Origin: Synergistaceae bacterium | GTDB lineage: Bacteria > Synergistota > Synergistia > Synergistales > Synergistaceae | Direction: 5' to 3' | DNA length: 36,057 bases | NCBI GenBank assembly: GCA_021372895.1 | Contig: JAJFTP010000011.1 | Coordinates: forward strand, 1-36,057 | Shown here: one piece after another, positions 8,656 through 17,142 of the stretch | How positions within the stretch are numbered: the stretch's first letter is position 1 | How the letters are laid out: each line of letters starts with the position of its first letter | Program-made: the position numbers and the translations under genes | Notes under the pieces: generated by a model | Told to the model about the DNA's origin: nothing | Database searches by the model: none | Seen by the model: the letters and a program-made list of their open reading frames with translations, nothing else

Positions 8656-9648
8656 ATGAAGAAAATAGCGGCATTGGTTCTTTTAGTTGCATTATTGGCA
8701 TGCACATCAACACCGATATCTGCAGCTCCAGCACCAAAGGCCGGCTGGCCTTCACAGCTTAAATTCATGTCAGGACCTCCGGGCGGCAACTGGTTTGCAC
8801 TTGGAAGCGCGTTCGCGGATTTATGGAGCAAGAACGTTATCCAGACGACAAGCAGTTCAGGCGGAGGAGTTTCAAACATCATCAACGCTGATGTCAGAAA
8901 AGGGGATTTAGGATTCTCGGTCACTTCTCTCTTAGGCGCAGCAGTCAAAGGAGAACAGGACTTCCTCGGCCGCGCAACAAAGAATTCCGTCGTCATGGCA
9001 AACCTTTATACGCAGTACACCTATTTCATAATGCGCAAAGATTTTGCTAATAAACACAATATCAAGAAGCTGAGCGATATCTTTGACAAGAAAATTCCTG
9101 TTCGCATGGCGACACTGAAACCCGGCACCGCGTCGGAATTCGTAGTCAAGTCACTCTTCATGAAAGGCTACGGCGTGACCTACAAGGATATCAAAAAGAT
9201 GGGAGGCTCTATGGAGTTCGCATCTTATGAGGGCGGCGCGGATCTCCTTGCAGACAACCATATAGACTTGTTTGCTTTCTCCGTAGGCAAAATCGCATCC
9301 ATAGTCATGAATATCGAGAGTACCACCGATATTATCATACTTCCTGTCGATGACGCCGCACTCAAGGCCCTTGCCGATGCATACGGCACAGTTACCTTCA
9401 CAGTTGAGCCCGGAACTTACAAGAGCGTTACAAAACCAGTCAAGACTGTTGGAGACTACACCTGTATAGTTATCCGCAAGGACCTGCCGGATGATCTCGT
9501 TTACGATCTCTGTAAATCTATCTGGACAAACAGGGCGACACTTGCAAGTGCAGTCAAGGACATCTCTGAACTCAATCCTAAGACTGCAGTCCCAAACGGT
9601 GTTCCAGCGCATCCCGGCGCAGTAAAATTCTGGAAGGAAGCAAAGTAG
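8656..9648 (+). CDS. TAXI-family TRAP transporter solute-binding protein
   Basis: Extracytoplasmic receptor that delivers a solute, often glutamate or another organic acid, to the adjacent TRAP permease. 330 residues. Residues 1 to about 25 form a signal peptide (MKKIAALVLLVALLA, then SAAP). The mature start LKFMSGPPGGNWFALGSAFA and SSSGGGVSNI, GDLGFSVTS are typical of TAXI proteins (the TRAP-associated extracytoplasmic immunogenic family), distinct from DctP. ATG at 8656 is used because the signal peptide starts there; GTG at 8647 in the same frame is closer to GAGGGA (8638-8643) and remains possible. The substrate cannot be assigned. Confidence 0.92.
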   Translation: MKKIAALVLLVALLACTSTPISAAPAPKAGWPSQLKFMSGPPGGNWFALGSAFADLWSKNVIQTTSSSGGGVSNIINADVRKGDLGFSVTSLLGAAVKGEQDFLGRATKNSVVMANLYTQYTYFIMRKDFANKHNIKKLSDIFDKKIPVRMATLKPGTASEFVVKSLFMKGYGVTYKDIKKMGGSMEFASYEGGADLLADNHIDLFAFSVGKIASIVMNIESTTDIIILPVDDAALKALADAYGTVTFTVEPGTYKSVTKPVKTVGDYTCIVIRKDLPDDLVYDLCKSIWTNRATLASAVKDISELNPKTAVPNGVPAHPGAVKFWKEAK

Positions 9649-9683
9649 CTGCCGCTCTTCTATCTTTGCCTCTATTCTTTATC

Positions 9684-9711
9684 GACAGGGGCTCTCGTTT
9701 GAGCCCCTGTC
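9684..9711 (+). other. Perfect intercistronic hairpin between TAXI receptor and permease
   Basis: GACAGGGGCTC (9684-9694), six-base loop, GAGCCCCTGTC (9701-9711). There is no T run after it, so it is more likely an mRNA-stabilising or attenuating structure than a full terminator. It would allow more receptor than permease to be made. Confidence 0.6.
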
Positions 9712-9779
9712 AGCATATCTCGACCCGGGCAAGACAGACAGATTTAGTTAAGATCTCCCGCTGAGGAGCGTGTTATTAA

Positions 9780-11657
9780 ATGAGAAAACTTCGTGGCAAT
9801 ACACACAAAATCATGTACATCTACATTGTCATAATAGGCATGTTTCATCTGTACACATCTGTATTCGGAGCATACGAATCATATTTACAGAAGAACATCC
9901 ATCTCGGACTGGTGCTCCCTTTGGCTTTCATCCTTTTCCCGATGACCAGAAAATCACCAGACGACCGGGTCCCGATATACGACTGGATACTAGGCGGGCT
10001 TGCAATGTTACCGTCGCTTTATGTCATACTCAACTATGACGCTATTACGTTACGCATTATACAGGTCGATATCGTCACACAGACGCAGTTCATTCTCGGC
10101 ATCCTGCTCTTCGTGCTCCTCATGGAGGGAACGCGTCGGGTCGTTGGTCTCCCCTTAGTGATCATAGCGTGCATTTTTGCGGGCTATATGTACTTTGGAG
10201 ACAAACTCCCGGGCACTATGCACGGATTATCGTTCCCGCTTCATGAGGTTGTTGAGCAGATATACCTCACTGACGAGGGTATATTCTCCATGCCGCTGGG
10301 TGTTTCTGCAACACTTGTCGCAGCCTTCCTCATATTCGGAGGATTTCTCGAAAAATGCGGCACTGGCCCGTACTTTATGGAAGTCGCACAGGCGTTCACC
10401 GGAACTGCACCGGGCGGTCCGGCGAATATAGCGGTCATGAGTTCCTGTCTATTCGGCTCGATTTCCGGTTCGGCAGTTGCCAACGTTTACGGAACAGGAA
10501 CGTTCACCATTCCGCTTATGAAGAAGCTCGGCTACCCCGCACACTTTGCAGGCGCGGTCGAAGCAGTGGCAAGTTCAGGCGGTCAGATAATGCCGCCTGT
10601 CATGGGAGCCGGAGCGTTTCTCATGGCGTCTTTCCTCGGCGTCCCATTCGCCCAGGTCATGATTGCGGCTATTGTACCGGCGCTGCTCTACTATGGGGCG
10701 GTATTCCTCATGGTACGCCTCGAGGCGCTTAAACAGGGGCTCAAGGGACTCCCCAAGGAAGAGCTTCCCAATAAGCTCGCCGTTCTCAAGAGAGCATACC
10801 TCTTTCTCCCGATAATCGGACTCGTCTATTTTCTGCTCATCGGCTATACGCCGATGCGTGCGGCCGTAATAGGTATTGCCCTTTCATGGGTCGTCTCTCT
10901 GCCGCAAAAAAACAACCGCATGGGACCGCGGCAGATCATTGATGCGATCTACAACGGTGTTAAGAACATCACCCTCGTCTGTGTTGCATGTGCGTCCGCA
11001 GGTATCGTGCTTGGATCTGTTTCGCTTACTGGCGTCGGCGTCAAGCTCATCGGCTTTGTCCTCGCGTTCTCGCATGGCATACCTCTTGTCGCACTATTCC
11101 TCGTCATGATAGTCTCGCTCGTTCTGGGTATGGGGCTGCCAACGACGGGAGCGTACATTCTTGCGGCGGCGCTCGGCGCCCCGATCCTTACAACACTTGG
11201 CTTCCCGCCTCTTTCCGCACACATGTTCGTTTTCTATTTCGCGATAATCTCGAACATAACTCCCCCTGTCGCGCTTGCAGCATACGCAGCAAGTTCAATT
11301 GCCGGCTCCGAGCCGAACAAAACAGGATTCACTGCGTGTAAGCTGGGCTTTCTCGCGTTTGTGACCCCGTTCGCATTCTGCTATGACCCGGGGATCCTTC
11401 TGCAACTGGATTTCATGGGCAACGCCTATGGAATACTCGCGTGTGTCGCTTCCTGCTTCGGTTTTGGCTTTGCGATGATGGGCTACCTGAACCGCAACCT
11501 TTTGAAGTGGGAGCGCGTCGTGTTCGTTGTGCTATCGGTAATGGCGCTTTCGCCTGATAAGATCCTTACCATTACAGGTGCGGTGGGGATTGCCGTGGCG
11601 GCGTTCCTGTTCGGGAAAATAATCAGGAAGGACAATATTACGCCTGCTGCGGTGTAA
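9780..11657 (+). CDS. TRAP transporter permease, fused 4TM/12TM subunits (TAXI type)
   Basis: Integral membrane subunit of 625 residues in which the small DctQ-like part (N-terminal four helices) and the large DctM-like part are one polypeptide, as usual for TAXI systems. Visible blocks are EGTRRVVGLPLVIIA after the small domain, GTAPGGPANIAVMSSCLFGSISGSAVANVYGTGTFTIP, SSGGQIMPPVMGAGAFLMA, and GMGLPTTGAYILAAAL with ITPPVALAAYAA, all characteristic of the large subunit. GAGGAG lies 11 bases before the ATG. It works with the receptor gene upstream and is driven by an ion gradient. A bidirectional terminator follows. Confidence 0.93.
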   Translation: MRKLRGNTHKIMYIYIVIIGMFHLYTSVFGAYESYLQKNIHLGLVLPLAFILFPMTRKSPDDRVPIYDWILGGLAMLPSLYVILNYDAITLRIIQVDIVTQTQFILGILLFVLLMEGTRRVVGLPLVIIACIFAGYMYFGDKLPGTMHGLSFPLHEVVEQIYLTDEGIFSMPLGVSATLVAAFLIFGGFLEKCGTGPYFMEVAQAFTGTAPGGPANIAVMSSCLFGSISGSAVANVYGTGTFTIPLMKKLGYPAHFAGAVEAVASSGGQIMPPVMGAGAFLMASFLGVPFAQVMIAAIVPALLYYGAVFLMVRLEALKQGLKGLPKEELPNKLAVLKRAYLFLPIIGLVYFLLIGYTPMRAAVIGIALSWVVSLPQKNNRMGPRQIIDAIYNGVKNITLVCVACASAGIVLGSVSLTGVGVKLIGFVLAFSHGIPLVALFLVMIVSLVLGMGLPTTGAYILAAALGAPILTTLGFPPLSAHMFVFYFAIISNITPPVALAAYAASSIAGSEPNKTGFTACKLGFLAFVTPFAFCYDPGILLQLDFMGNAYGILACVASCFGFGFAMMGYLNRNLLKWERVVFVVLSVMALSPDKILTITGAVGIAVAAFLFGKIIRKDNITPAAV

Positions 11658-11713
11658 ACAAGGGTAAATACCGGATACGGATTGCGTAAGTAAACATTGT
11701 GCATACTTAAAAT

Positions 11714-11753
11714 AAACACAAAAGGCAAACCCTGAGGTTTGCCTTTTGTGTTT
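11714..11753. terminator. Bidirectional terminator between TRAP permease and dapB
   Basis: An 18-bp perfect stem (arms 11714-11731 and 11736-11753, loop CTGA) with A-rich and T-rich flanks serves both converging genes. Its last base is also part of the dapB stop codon. Confidence 0.85.
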
Positions 11754-12538
11754 TATCTTACTTCCGAAAGATCGCGGATAAATGTCCCTGCGGGCATCAT
11801 GGGCAGCTTTCTAGCAGTTAAAAATATTCCGTCCATGTAGATTTCGCTTGTATGGTCTTCGACGGTGATCCTGATTATCTCGTCCTGTCTCGCAAGCATG
11901 ACTTCGTGCTCAGAATAGGGACCCGGCCAGGGCATTCGCTGTGAGATGACCTGTACCCCTGCAATCTCTGCGCCCATGACTCCGGGATAAGTTTCTTTGC
12001 CCGGCTTCCAGTCCCTTTGAGTTTTGGACGCAGCGTGTGCGAGAACCGCAGCCGTTCCGCTCGGTGCGTTCGCCATCTTGTACGAGTGGCGGTCTATAAT
12101 GCTGACATAAGGATAGAATTCGCTGACTTTTTTTATAAAGTCCTGAACAAAACTGATGCCTAGCCCGTAGTTCGCTATCGCGGCCCAGCGCAGCCCTTTC
12201 TCTTTAACGGCCTTCTTGAAGGGTTCAAACTGTTCCTCGGTGAGTCCCGTCGTCCCGATCACAACGTTAAAGTCAAATTCAAGGTAGGTTTTCATATTTC
12301 CTTCAAGAACCGGCGTTGCGGAGAAATCTATCACGATGTCCGGCTTTGCTGCGGCAAGCCCTGTCACAAGATCATCAGTCGCAATGATCCCGAGCGGCAC
12401 GCTTCCCGCAAGCGTGCCGAGGTCCTGACCAGCTTCTTTGCACCAGCCACCTACAAGTTCAAATCCATTCTGTGTTTGGATGCTTCTCACAATGGTCTTT
12501 CCGACATTCCCTGATGCTCCTGAGACAAATACTTTCAT
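11753..12538 (-). CDS. dapB: DapB-family reductase (4-hydroxy-tetrahydrodipicolinate reductase), divergent active site
   Basis: DapB reduces hydroxy-tetrahydrodipicolinate with NAD(P)H in lysine and diaminopimelate synthesis. 261 residues, normal length. Seen: nucleotide-binding SGASGNVGKT at residues 6-15, VIDFSATP, VIGTTGL, and NAPSGTA. In the usual signature HHxxK-x-DAPSGTA this protein has RHSYKMANAPSGTA, so the second His is Ser, the Lys is one place early, and Asp is Asn. The region after it has an insert around RMPWPGPYSEHE. Start at 12538 chosen because the upstream in-frame extension to 12592 is not conserved; a G-rich run lies before it. It is monocistronic and divergent from ogt. 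Family is clear; exact substrate is less so. Confidence 0.82.
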   Translation of the reverse strand: MKVFVSGASGNVGKTIVRSIQTQNGFELVGGWCKEAGQDLGTLAGSVPLGIIATDDLVTGLAAAKPDIVIDFSATPVLEGNMKTYLEFDFNVVIGTTGLTEEQFEPFKKAVKEKGLRWAAIANYGLGISFVQDFIKKVSEFYPYVSIIDRHSYKMANAPSGTAAVLAHAASKTQRDWKPGKETYPGVMGAEIAGVQVISQRMPWPGPYSEHEVMLARQDEIIRITVEDHTSEIYMDGIFLTARKLPMMPAGTFIRDLSEVR

Positions 12539-12623
12539 AGCCGTCCCCCCATGTGTTTTTATATATGTACTGATAGTATAATTGAAATACACAAGTCCGG
12601 CTTACGCGAAAGGGTGCGCTTTT

Positions 12624-13103
12624 ATGAAAAATTTTTTCTATTACGAGTTCGACGTGGTCGGACGGCTCAGAATCGGAGAAGAAGACGGTAGACTGACAGA
12701 TCTTCATTTTGAAAGATCACCGGATATGTATACGGATTCAGACATTGCTGAGACTCCATTACTTTTTGAGACGCACAGGCAGCTTTCGGAATATTTCACC
12801 GGAGAACGCAAAAACTTTGACCTGCCGCTCATGCCGAAAGGGACTGATTTTCAGTTGCGCTGTTGGTCGGCCTTGCTTAAAATTCCCTACGCAGAGACTC
12901 GCAGTTATGGCGACATTGCTCGTGCCGTAGGACGCCCCAAGGGTTTCCGTGCAGTCGGCATGGCCAACAACAGGAACCCTATTGCTATAATCATTCCCTG
13001 CCATCGCGTTATAGGCTCGGACGGTAAACTCGTTGGTTTCGGCGGTGGGCTTGACATTAAAAAATTCCTTCTTGAAATGGAATGCACACATGCCGCGTCT
13101 TGA
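12624..13103 (+). CDS. ogt: Methylated-DNA--protein-cysteine methyltransferase
   Basis: Removes methyl groups from O6-methylguanine by suicidal transfer to its own cysteine. 159 residues. The helix-turn-helix region TRSYGDIARAVGRPKGFRAV and the active site IIIPCHRVIGSDGKLVGFGGG with the acceptor Cys are complete. The N-terminal ribonuclease-like domain is present but diverged. The ATG at 12624 is chosen with AAGGGTG upstream rather than the ATG at 12582. It overlaps the glycosylase gene that follows by 14 bases, giving a two-gene alkylation-repair operon. Confidence 0.95.
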   Translation: MKNFFYYEFDVVGRLRIGEEDGRLTDLHFERSPDMYTDSDIAETPLLFETHRQLSEYFTGERKNFDLPLMPKGTDFQLRCWSALLKIPYAETRSYGDIARAVGRPKGFRAVGMANNRNPIAIIIPCHRVIGSDGKLVGFGGGLDIKKFLLEMECTHAAS

Positions 13104-13692
13104 ATACGGGGAACCTGAACTCGCATATCTCAGTAAAAAAGATAAAAAACTTGGCGCTATTATTGAACGGACCGGCTTCATAGAGCGCAAGCTCAACGGC
13201 GACCTCTTTGACGCGCTGGTAGGCTTAATAGCTACGCAGCAGATATCAAACAAAGCCGCTGAAACTGTCACAAGGCGGATGTACGAAAAGTTCGAAGTTA
13301 TCACGCCTGAGAGACTGGGCTACACAGCCGCGGAGGAAATACAGGCTATAGGTATATCCATGAGAAAGGCACATTACATCAAAGGACTGTGTGATGCTGT
13401 GCTGAGGGGAGACCTCGATATCGACGCCCTGCATGCGCTGCCAGATGAAGAAGTTGCAGCAAAACTCCTGCCGATAAAGGGAATAGGAAACTGGACCGTA
13501 GAGATGTTCCTCATCTTCTCTCTCGGGCGCATGGATGTTGTGAGCTGGGGCGATTATGCAATCAAAAAGGGCATGATGAACCTTTATGGGCACAAAGAAC
13601 TGGACCGCGCGAGTTTCGACCGTTACAAAAAACGCTACTCTCCCTACGGTACCGTCGCTTCGCTCTACCTTTGGGAAGCGTCCCGCACATAA
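13090..13692 (+). CDS. DNA-3-methyladenine glycosylase, AlkA-like HhH-GPD family
   Basis: Excises alkylated bases from DNA. 200 residues, a short AlkA-like protein lacking the N-terminal TBP-like domain of E. coli AlkA. Seen: LVGLIATQQISNKAA near residue 38, the helix-hairpin-helix LLPIKGIGNWTVEMFLIF, and the following DVVSWGDYAIKKG, where the Asp after WG is the catalytic residue. The start at 13090 lies inside the last codons of ogt (14-base overlap), with only a weak GGAATG upstream, which suggests translational coupling. The pairing with ogt supports a role in alkylation repair. Confidence 0.9.
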   Translation: MPRLEYGEPELAYLSKKDKKLGAIIERTGFIERKLNGDLFDALVGLIATQQISNKAAETVTRRMYEKFEVITPERLGYTAAEEIQAIGISMRKAHYIKGLCDAVLRGDLDIDALHALPDEEVAAKLLPIKGIGNWTVEMFLIFSLGRMDVVSWGDYAIKKGMMNLYGHKELDRASFDRYKKRYSPYGTVASLYLWEASRT

Positions 13693-13732
13693 CTGTATTT
13701 ATCCGATTCTCCGGCCGCCCATTGTGCAAATG

Positions 13733-14494
13733 TCAGCAGATCATTCCAGCAGCGATAAGAAGCACACAGAGAACAAGGATCACGACATCCGCAGTCCGAA
13801 ACGGATAATTTTTATAGCCGCTGCCGCGTGTGCGGCAGTTGAAGCCGCGAAGCTCCGCAGAGATTGCTGCGCCCTCTGTTTTTCTGACCGATGTTATTAG
13901 CAGCGGCACGCAGAGCGGAAAGATCAACCGCACTTTTTTAAAGAGATTTCCCGTGTCAAACTCGACGCCCCTTGCTGTCTGCGCTTCCATGATTTCCACC
14001 ATTTCTGCTGAAAATACAGGGATAAAACGCATCGCCGTTGTTAACGCAAAGGCATATTTGTATGGTATATGGGCCTTACTTACAAGCACATTGGACAGGT
14101 CGCTCATCTTTGTTACGGACAGCATAAGTGCAAGAGGCAACGTGGCGCCTATAAGACGCAACACCATAAGCAACGAGAATGAGAGGCCCCTGTCTGTGAT
14201 GATGATGTTCAATGGCAGACGGAGCAGTACATGGCCGTCACGGATGAAGAACACCTGCAGAATGAAGAGAAACAGGCAGAACTTAATAAGCACTTTCAGC
14301 ATCCTCAACGCACGGTACACGATTCCCGCCGCAGCCGCCATCGCTACATTGAGGACTGTGATCCCGGCACAGAAGAGATGTCTCTCTGTCACAAAACATG
14401 CGGCACAGAGCATTAATGAAAGAATAAGTTTTGTCATCGGGTTGAGCCTGTGCAACAGCGAATTCCCTGGTATATAATCGAAGAATCCGCCCAT
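13733..14494 (-). CDS. ecfT: ECF transporter transmembrane component EcfT
   Basis: Membrane scaffold that couples the two ATPases to the substrate-binding S component. 253 residues with an opening LNPMTKLILSL typical of the family, several hydrophobic segments, and the paired coupling-helix motifs AQTARGVEFD and AELRGFN (the two A-R-G type motifs that contact the ATPases). Its ATG overlaps the upstream ATPase stop by one base (TAATG). It is the last gene of the T-box-controlled operon. Confidence 0.92.
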   Translation of the reverse strand: MGGFFDYIPGNSLLHRLNPMTKLILSLMLCAACFVTERHLFCAGITVLNVAMAAAAGIVYRALRMLKVLIKFCLFLFILQVFFIRDGHVLLRLPLNIIITDRGLSFSLLMVLRLIGATLPLALMLSVTKMSDLSNVLVSKAHIPYKYAFALTTAMRFIPVFSAEMVEIMEAQTARGVEFDTGNLFKKVRLIFPLCVPLLITSVRKTEGAAISAELRGFNCRTRGSGYKNYPFRTADVVILVLCVLLIAAGMIC

Positions 14495-15300
14495 TATGCT
14501 GTCCTTTTGGCTTTTTTTTCAATGGCCGAAACCATCTCGTCCACCGTAAATATCTCTTCAAATCCATCCCCAAGTCTCAGCGCGAGTCCGGTGATCTGCG
14601 GCGGAAGAAGGGATGCCTGTGCGAGAAGTTTCTTATCACGCAGTATTTCTTTTACCGGACCCTTTGCCAGAAGTTGTCCTCTGTTCAGAACCATTACATC
14701 TTCGGCAAAATCCCCTACTACCTCCATGTCGTGCGAGACCATGAGCACCGTTGTCCCTTGCTTATTTATTGCGCGGACGGATTCCATTATGTGCATACAC
14801 TCGCGATAGTCAAGGCCTGTTGTCGGCTCGTCAAGTATTAGAAGCTCCGGTTTCAGGGCAAGAAGTGAGGCAAGCACAAGGCGCTGTCGCTCTCCGCGGC
14901 TCATCGTAAACGGATCCATCTCACCCTTGAAACCGAAGGCAGCAAGTACCGTTTCACAGCGGCGTTCTGCCTCTTCCCCGTCGTCCATGATGCATCCAAG
15001 TCCAAACATAATTTCGTCACGCACTGTATTTTTGCATATCTGCCTGTCAGGATTCTGAAAAAGGAACCCGGTGAATCTGGCTATGCGGCTAGTCTTTGTC
15101 GAAGCGGTATTAAACCCCCCGACCGCCACGGAGCCGCAGCTTGGCTTCAGAAGACCGTTGCACAGTTTACCGAGAGTCGATTTGCCCGCGCCGTTTGCCC
15201 CGATTAGAGCGGTGAAATCCCCTCGTCTTATATGGAAGGAAACCCCTTTGATGACATCCATTCCTCCCAAGTGACAGACGACATTATCGAAAATTATCAT
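14494..15300 (-). CDS. ecfA: ECF transporter ATPase (EcfA), variant signature
   Basis: Cytoplasmic ATPase of the ECF transporter, 268 residues. Walker A GANGAGKST near residues 34-42, Q-loop FLFQNPDRQICKNTVRDEI, signature MSRGERQRL (in place of the common LSGGQ), Walker B LLILDEPTTGLD, and H-loop VSHD. The C-terminal extension of about 40 residues is normal for EcfA proteins. Its start overlaps the preceding ATPase stop by four bases (ATGA). The non-canonical SRG signature paired with a canonical one in the partner suggests one strong and one weaker ATP site in the heterodimer (inference). Confidence 0.93.
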   Translation of the reverse strand: MIIFDNVVCHLGGMDVIKGVSFHIRRGDFTALIGANGAGKSTLGKLCNGLLKPSCGSVAVGGFNTASTKTSRIARFTGFLFQNPDRQICKNTVRDEIMFGLGCIMDDGEEAERRCETVLAAFGFKGEMDPFTMSRGERQRLVLASLLALKPELLILDEPTTGLDYRECMHIMESVRAINKQGTTVLMVSHDMEVVGDFAEDVMVLNRGQLLAKGPVKEILRDKKLLAQASLLPPQITGLALRLGDGFEEIFTVDEMVSAIEKKAKRTA

Positions 15301-16160
15301 CCTATCGTCCTCCTTACCATCGTCTCCGCCTCTTTTACATCAAGCGGGATATCCCCGCTGTAAAGCCCTCTTTCCGCAAGCCTGTCAGCCAGAGTAACAA
15401 CACGTGGACAATTGACGCCGGCTCCCTCCATCTCACTGCTATGCCTCAGCACGCTGCGGACTGATCCTTTAAAAAGGATTGAGCCCTTCTGCATCACCGC
15501 AAGTTCTTTCGCAAACTCGCAGAGAAGCATGATCTTCTGTTCAACAACCACGACCGTTATGCCGTGTTTTTCGTTAAGTTCGCGAAGAAGATGAAATATC
15601 TGCCTGCTGCTCTGCGGGTCAAGTTCTCCCGTAGGCTCATCAAGAATCAAAATTTCCGGCATAAGGGCAGTAATCGCGCATATTGCGACTTTCTGTTTCT
15701 GCCCGCCGCTGAGCGTTGCTATACTTCTATCACGAAGGTCAGAGATGGACGTCTTTTCAAGTGCACCTGCCAGCCGTGATTCAATTTCGTCCCGCGGTAC
15801 GCAGAAGTTCTCCAGTCCAAAAAGAATCTCGTCCTCGACGACAGAGGCAACCATCTGGCTGTCAAAATCCTGTCTCACGCTTCCGATATGGCGGGCAAGG
15901 TTCTCGGGTGTGCTTTCAAACGTATCAAGGCCGTTCACCCTTACCTCACCGTAGAATTCCCCCTTGAAATGGTGGGGTATTATGCCGTTCATTGCCTGGA
16001 GTAATGTTGTTTTTCCTACTCCGCTGCTTCCGATGATCCCGAGAAAACCGCCTTTTTCAACCGTCAGATTTATATTGTTCAGCGCATAACCATCGCTTCC
16101 GCTGTACCTGAAATACAGATTACGTATGGATATCATAGTTATATCCTTGCTGCCCGACAT
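15297..16160 (-). CDS. ecfA: ECF transporter ATPase (second EcfA)
   Basis: Partner ATPase, 287 residues. Walker A GSSGVGKTT near 44-52, Q-loop SVRQDFDSQMVASVVEDEI, signature LSGGQKQKVAI, Walker B ILILDEPTGELD. In the H-loop position the sequence reads VVVVEQK, so the usual His is replaced by Gln. The start at 16160 has AGGAGAAGG upstream; an internal Met nine codons later has no such site. It is co-transcribed with the TrpP-like gene 24 bases upstream and with the other ATPase and EcfT downstream. Confidence 0.93.
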   Translation of the reverse strand: MSGSKDITMISIRNLYFRYSGSDGYALNNINLTVEKGGFLGIIGSSGVGKTTLLQAMNGIIPHHFKGEFYGEVRVNGLDTFESTPENLARHIGSVRQDFDSQMVASVVEDEILFGLENFCVPRDEIESRLAGALEKTSISDLRDRSIATLSGGQKQKVAICAITALMPEILILDEPTGELDPQSSRQIFHLLRELNEKHGITVVVVEQKIMLLCEFAKELAVMQKGSILFKGSVRSVLRHSSEMEGAGVNCPRVVTLADRLAERGLYSGDIPLDVKEAETMVRRTIG

Positions 16161-16184
16161 TTGCCTTCTCCTTTTATATCGCTG

Positions 16185-16772
16185 CTAGGCTATATTCTTA
16201 CTGTTGTTTGACCGCAAGGTAAGTCTCAGGGGGATATAAAGTATCTGTACAATAACCGCATTTACCGCAGCCGTTCCAAATATGATTCCGAGGAAAATTG
16301 CAAGTGGGACGGGCTTTATATCCGCACCTGCGTAGAAGACAAAATACATGATGCCGATGAATGTAAATCCGCTCGCAAGCGTACTCATAAACGTGCTGAT
16401 TATCGGGATCGGAGAAAACCCGTCCTTTTTCATTGGAAACTTCATAAAAGCAGACATAACAAGTGCTCCTACAAGTTCGCTCGGAAAGTTTATGTAAGGC
16501 GTCCCCGGAAAGAACTGGCAGACCGCGCCGGCCAGAAGTCCGATGATAGCCGCTTCCTTAAACTTCGGTTTGATAAGCAGAATCGCCAGACAATACATTG
16601 CTATTATGAAATTAGGCTTCATGCCCATAGAAAACATCGAGCCGACAAAAAATTTAAGCACAGCTCCTGCTGCAAGAAGGACGCCGACAAGTAATATCTG
16701 CGAAATAGAAAGGCCACCGCCCTTCTGCTCCAAAACCACTCTCTTCTCCATTACCTCTCTTCTCTGCTCCAT
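16185..16772 (-). CDS. trpP: TrpP-like tryptophan transporter, predicted ECF S component
   Basis: Small integral membrane protein of 195 residues with about five or six hydrophobic segments after a charged 20-residue N-terminus. The block FSMGMKPNFIIAMYCLAILL and the following FPGTPYINFPSELVGAL resemble the TrpP (YhaG) family of predicted tryptophan transporters, whose size and topology match ECF substrate-binding (S) proteins. It is the first gene after a T-box leader and is followed directly by two EcfA ATPases and EcfT, so it is the likely substrate-specific subunit. Family assignment is from recalled sequence resemblance; the substrate is supported by the Trp-like T-box specifier but not proven. 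Confidence 0.75.
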   Translation of the reverse strand: MEQRREVMEKRVVLEQKGGGLSISQILLVGVLLAAGAVLKFFVGSMFSMGMKPNFIIAMYCLAILLIKPKFKEAAIIGLLAGAVCQFFPGTPYINFPSELVGALVMSAFMKFPMKKDGFSPIPIISTFMSTLASGFTFIGIMYFVFYAGADIKPVPLAIFLGIIFGTAAVNAVIVQILYIPLRLTLRSNNSKNIA

Positions 16773-16852
16773 CTGCTACCATCCTCTCTCATCTTAAAAA
16801 CAATCTCTTCTCTTCCGTTGCTGTCTGAACCAAGTCTGATCCTGCTCTCTGT

Positions 16853-16891
16853 ATAAAAAAATCTGCCCCTTAGATAATCTAAAGGACAGAT
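16853..16891 (-). terminator. Regulated terminator of the T-box leader
   Basis: ATCTGTCCTTTAGA pairs with TCTAAGGGGCAGAT across a TTA loop (14 pairs, including G-U pairs), followed by a run of seven T. Its 5' arm is shared with the T-box antiterminator, so uncharged tRNA would switch it off. Confidence 0.85.
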
Positions 16892-17111
16892 AATAAACAC
16901 ATCTGCGGTACCACCTTAATTGGCCTGAAAATCAGACCCGCTCTTTCGGACATGCAATGACACGCCCTGTCGTTAACGCCGGCGTACGTCCCGGATACTC
17001 GGTTTACACCTTTCACCAGACCCTCCGTGGCCCATTTGCCGTTCTGCATCTCCGCAGGCTTCTCAGCTCCGCCTGCTCTCTGTAAGGCGCATATAACGGG
17101 TTGATCCCCAC
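16853..17111 (-). promoter_or_regulatory. T-box riboswitch, probable tRNA-Trp specificity
   Basis: The T-box sequence AAGGTGGTACCGC is at 16905-16917 on the minus strand. Upstream are ACAGAGAGC with a GCAGGC/GCCTGC Stem I hairpin (17054-17076), the specifier region, and a GAGTA...CGTTAACG Stem III block. The specifier loop is bounded by helices GTGG/CCAC (17108-17111 with 17027-17030) and CCGTT/AACGG (17095-17099 with 17039-17043). It reads CAAATGGG, and by analogy with glyQS the codon is UGG (17032-17034). AAGG and GCAGAT of the T-box can pair with ATCTGTCCTT to form the antiterminator. The tRNA-acceptor bulge is UGGU, which fits an A discriminator best, whereas bacterial tRNA-Trp usually has G (possible as a wobble pair). 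Confidence 0.85.
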
Positions 17112-17142
17112 ATCATCGGTTTAGCTATTTGTATTGATGGGT

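Noticed and set aside
13830-14477. 215-codon plus-strand open frame
   Set aside because: Antisense to ecfT, which has clear motifs and a one-base overlap with its operon partner.
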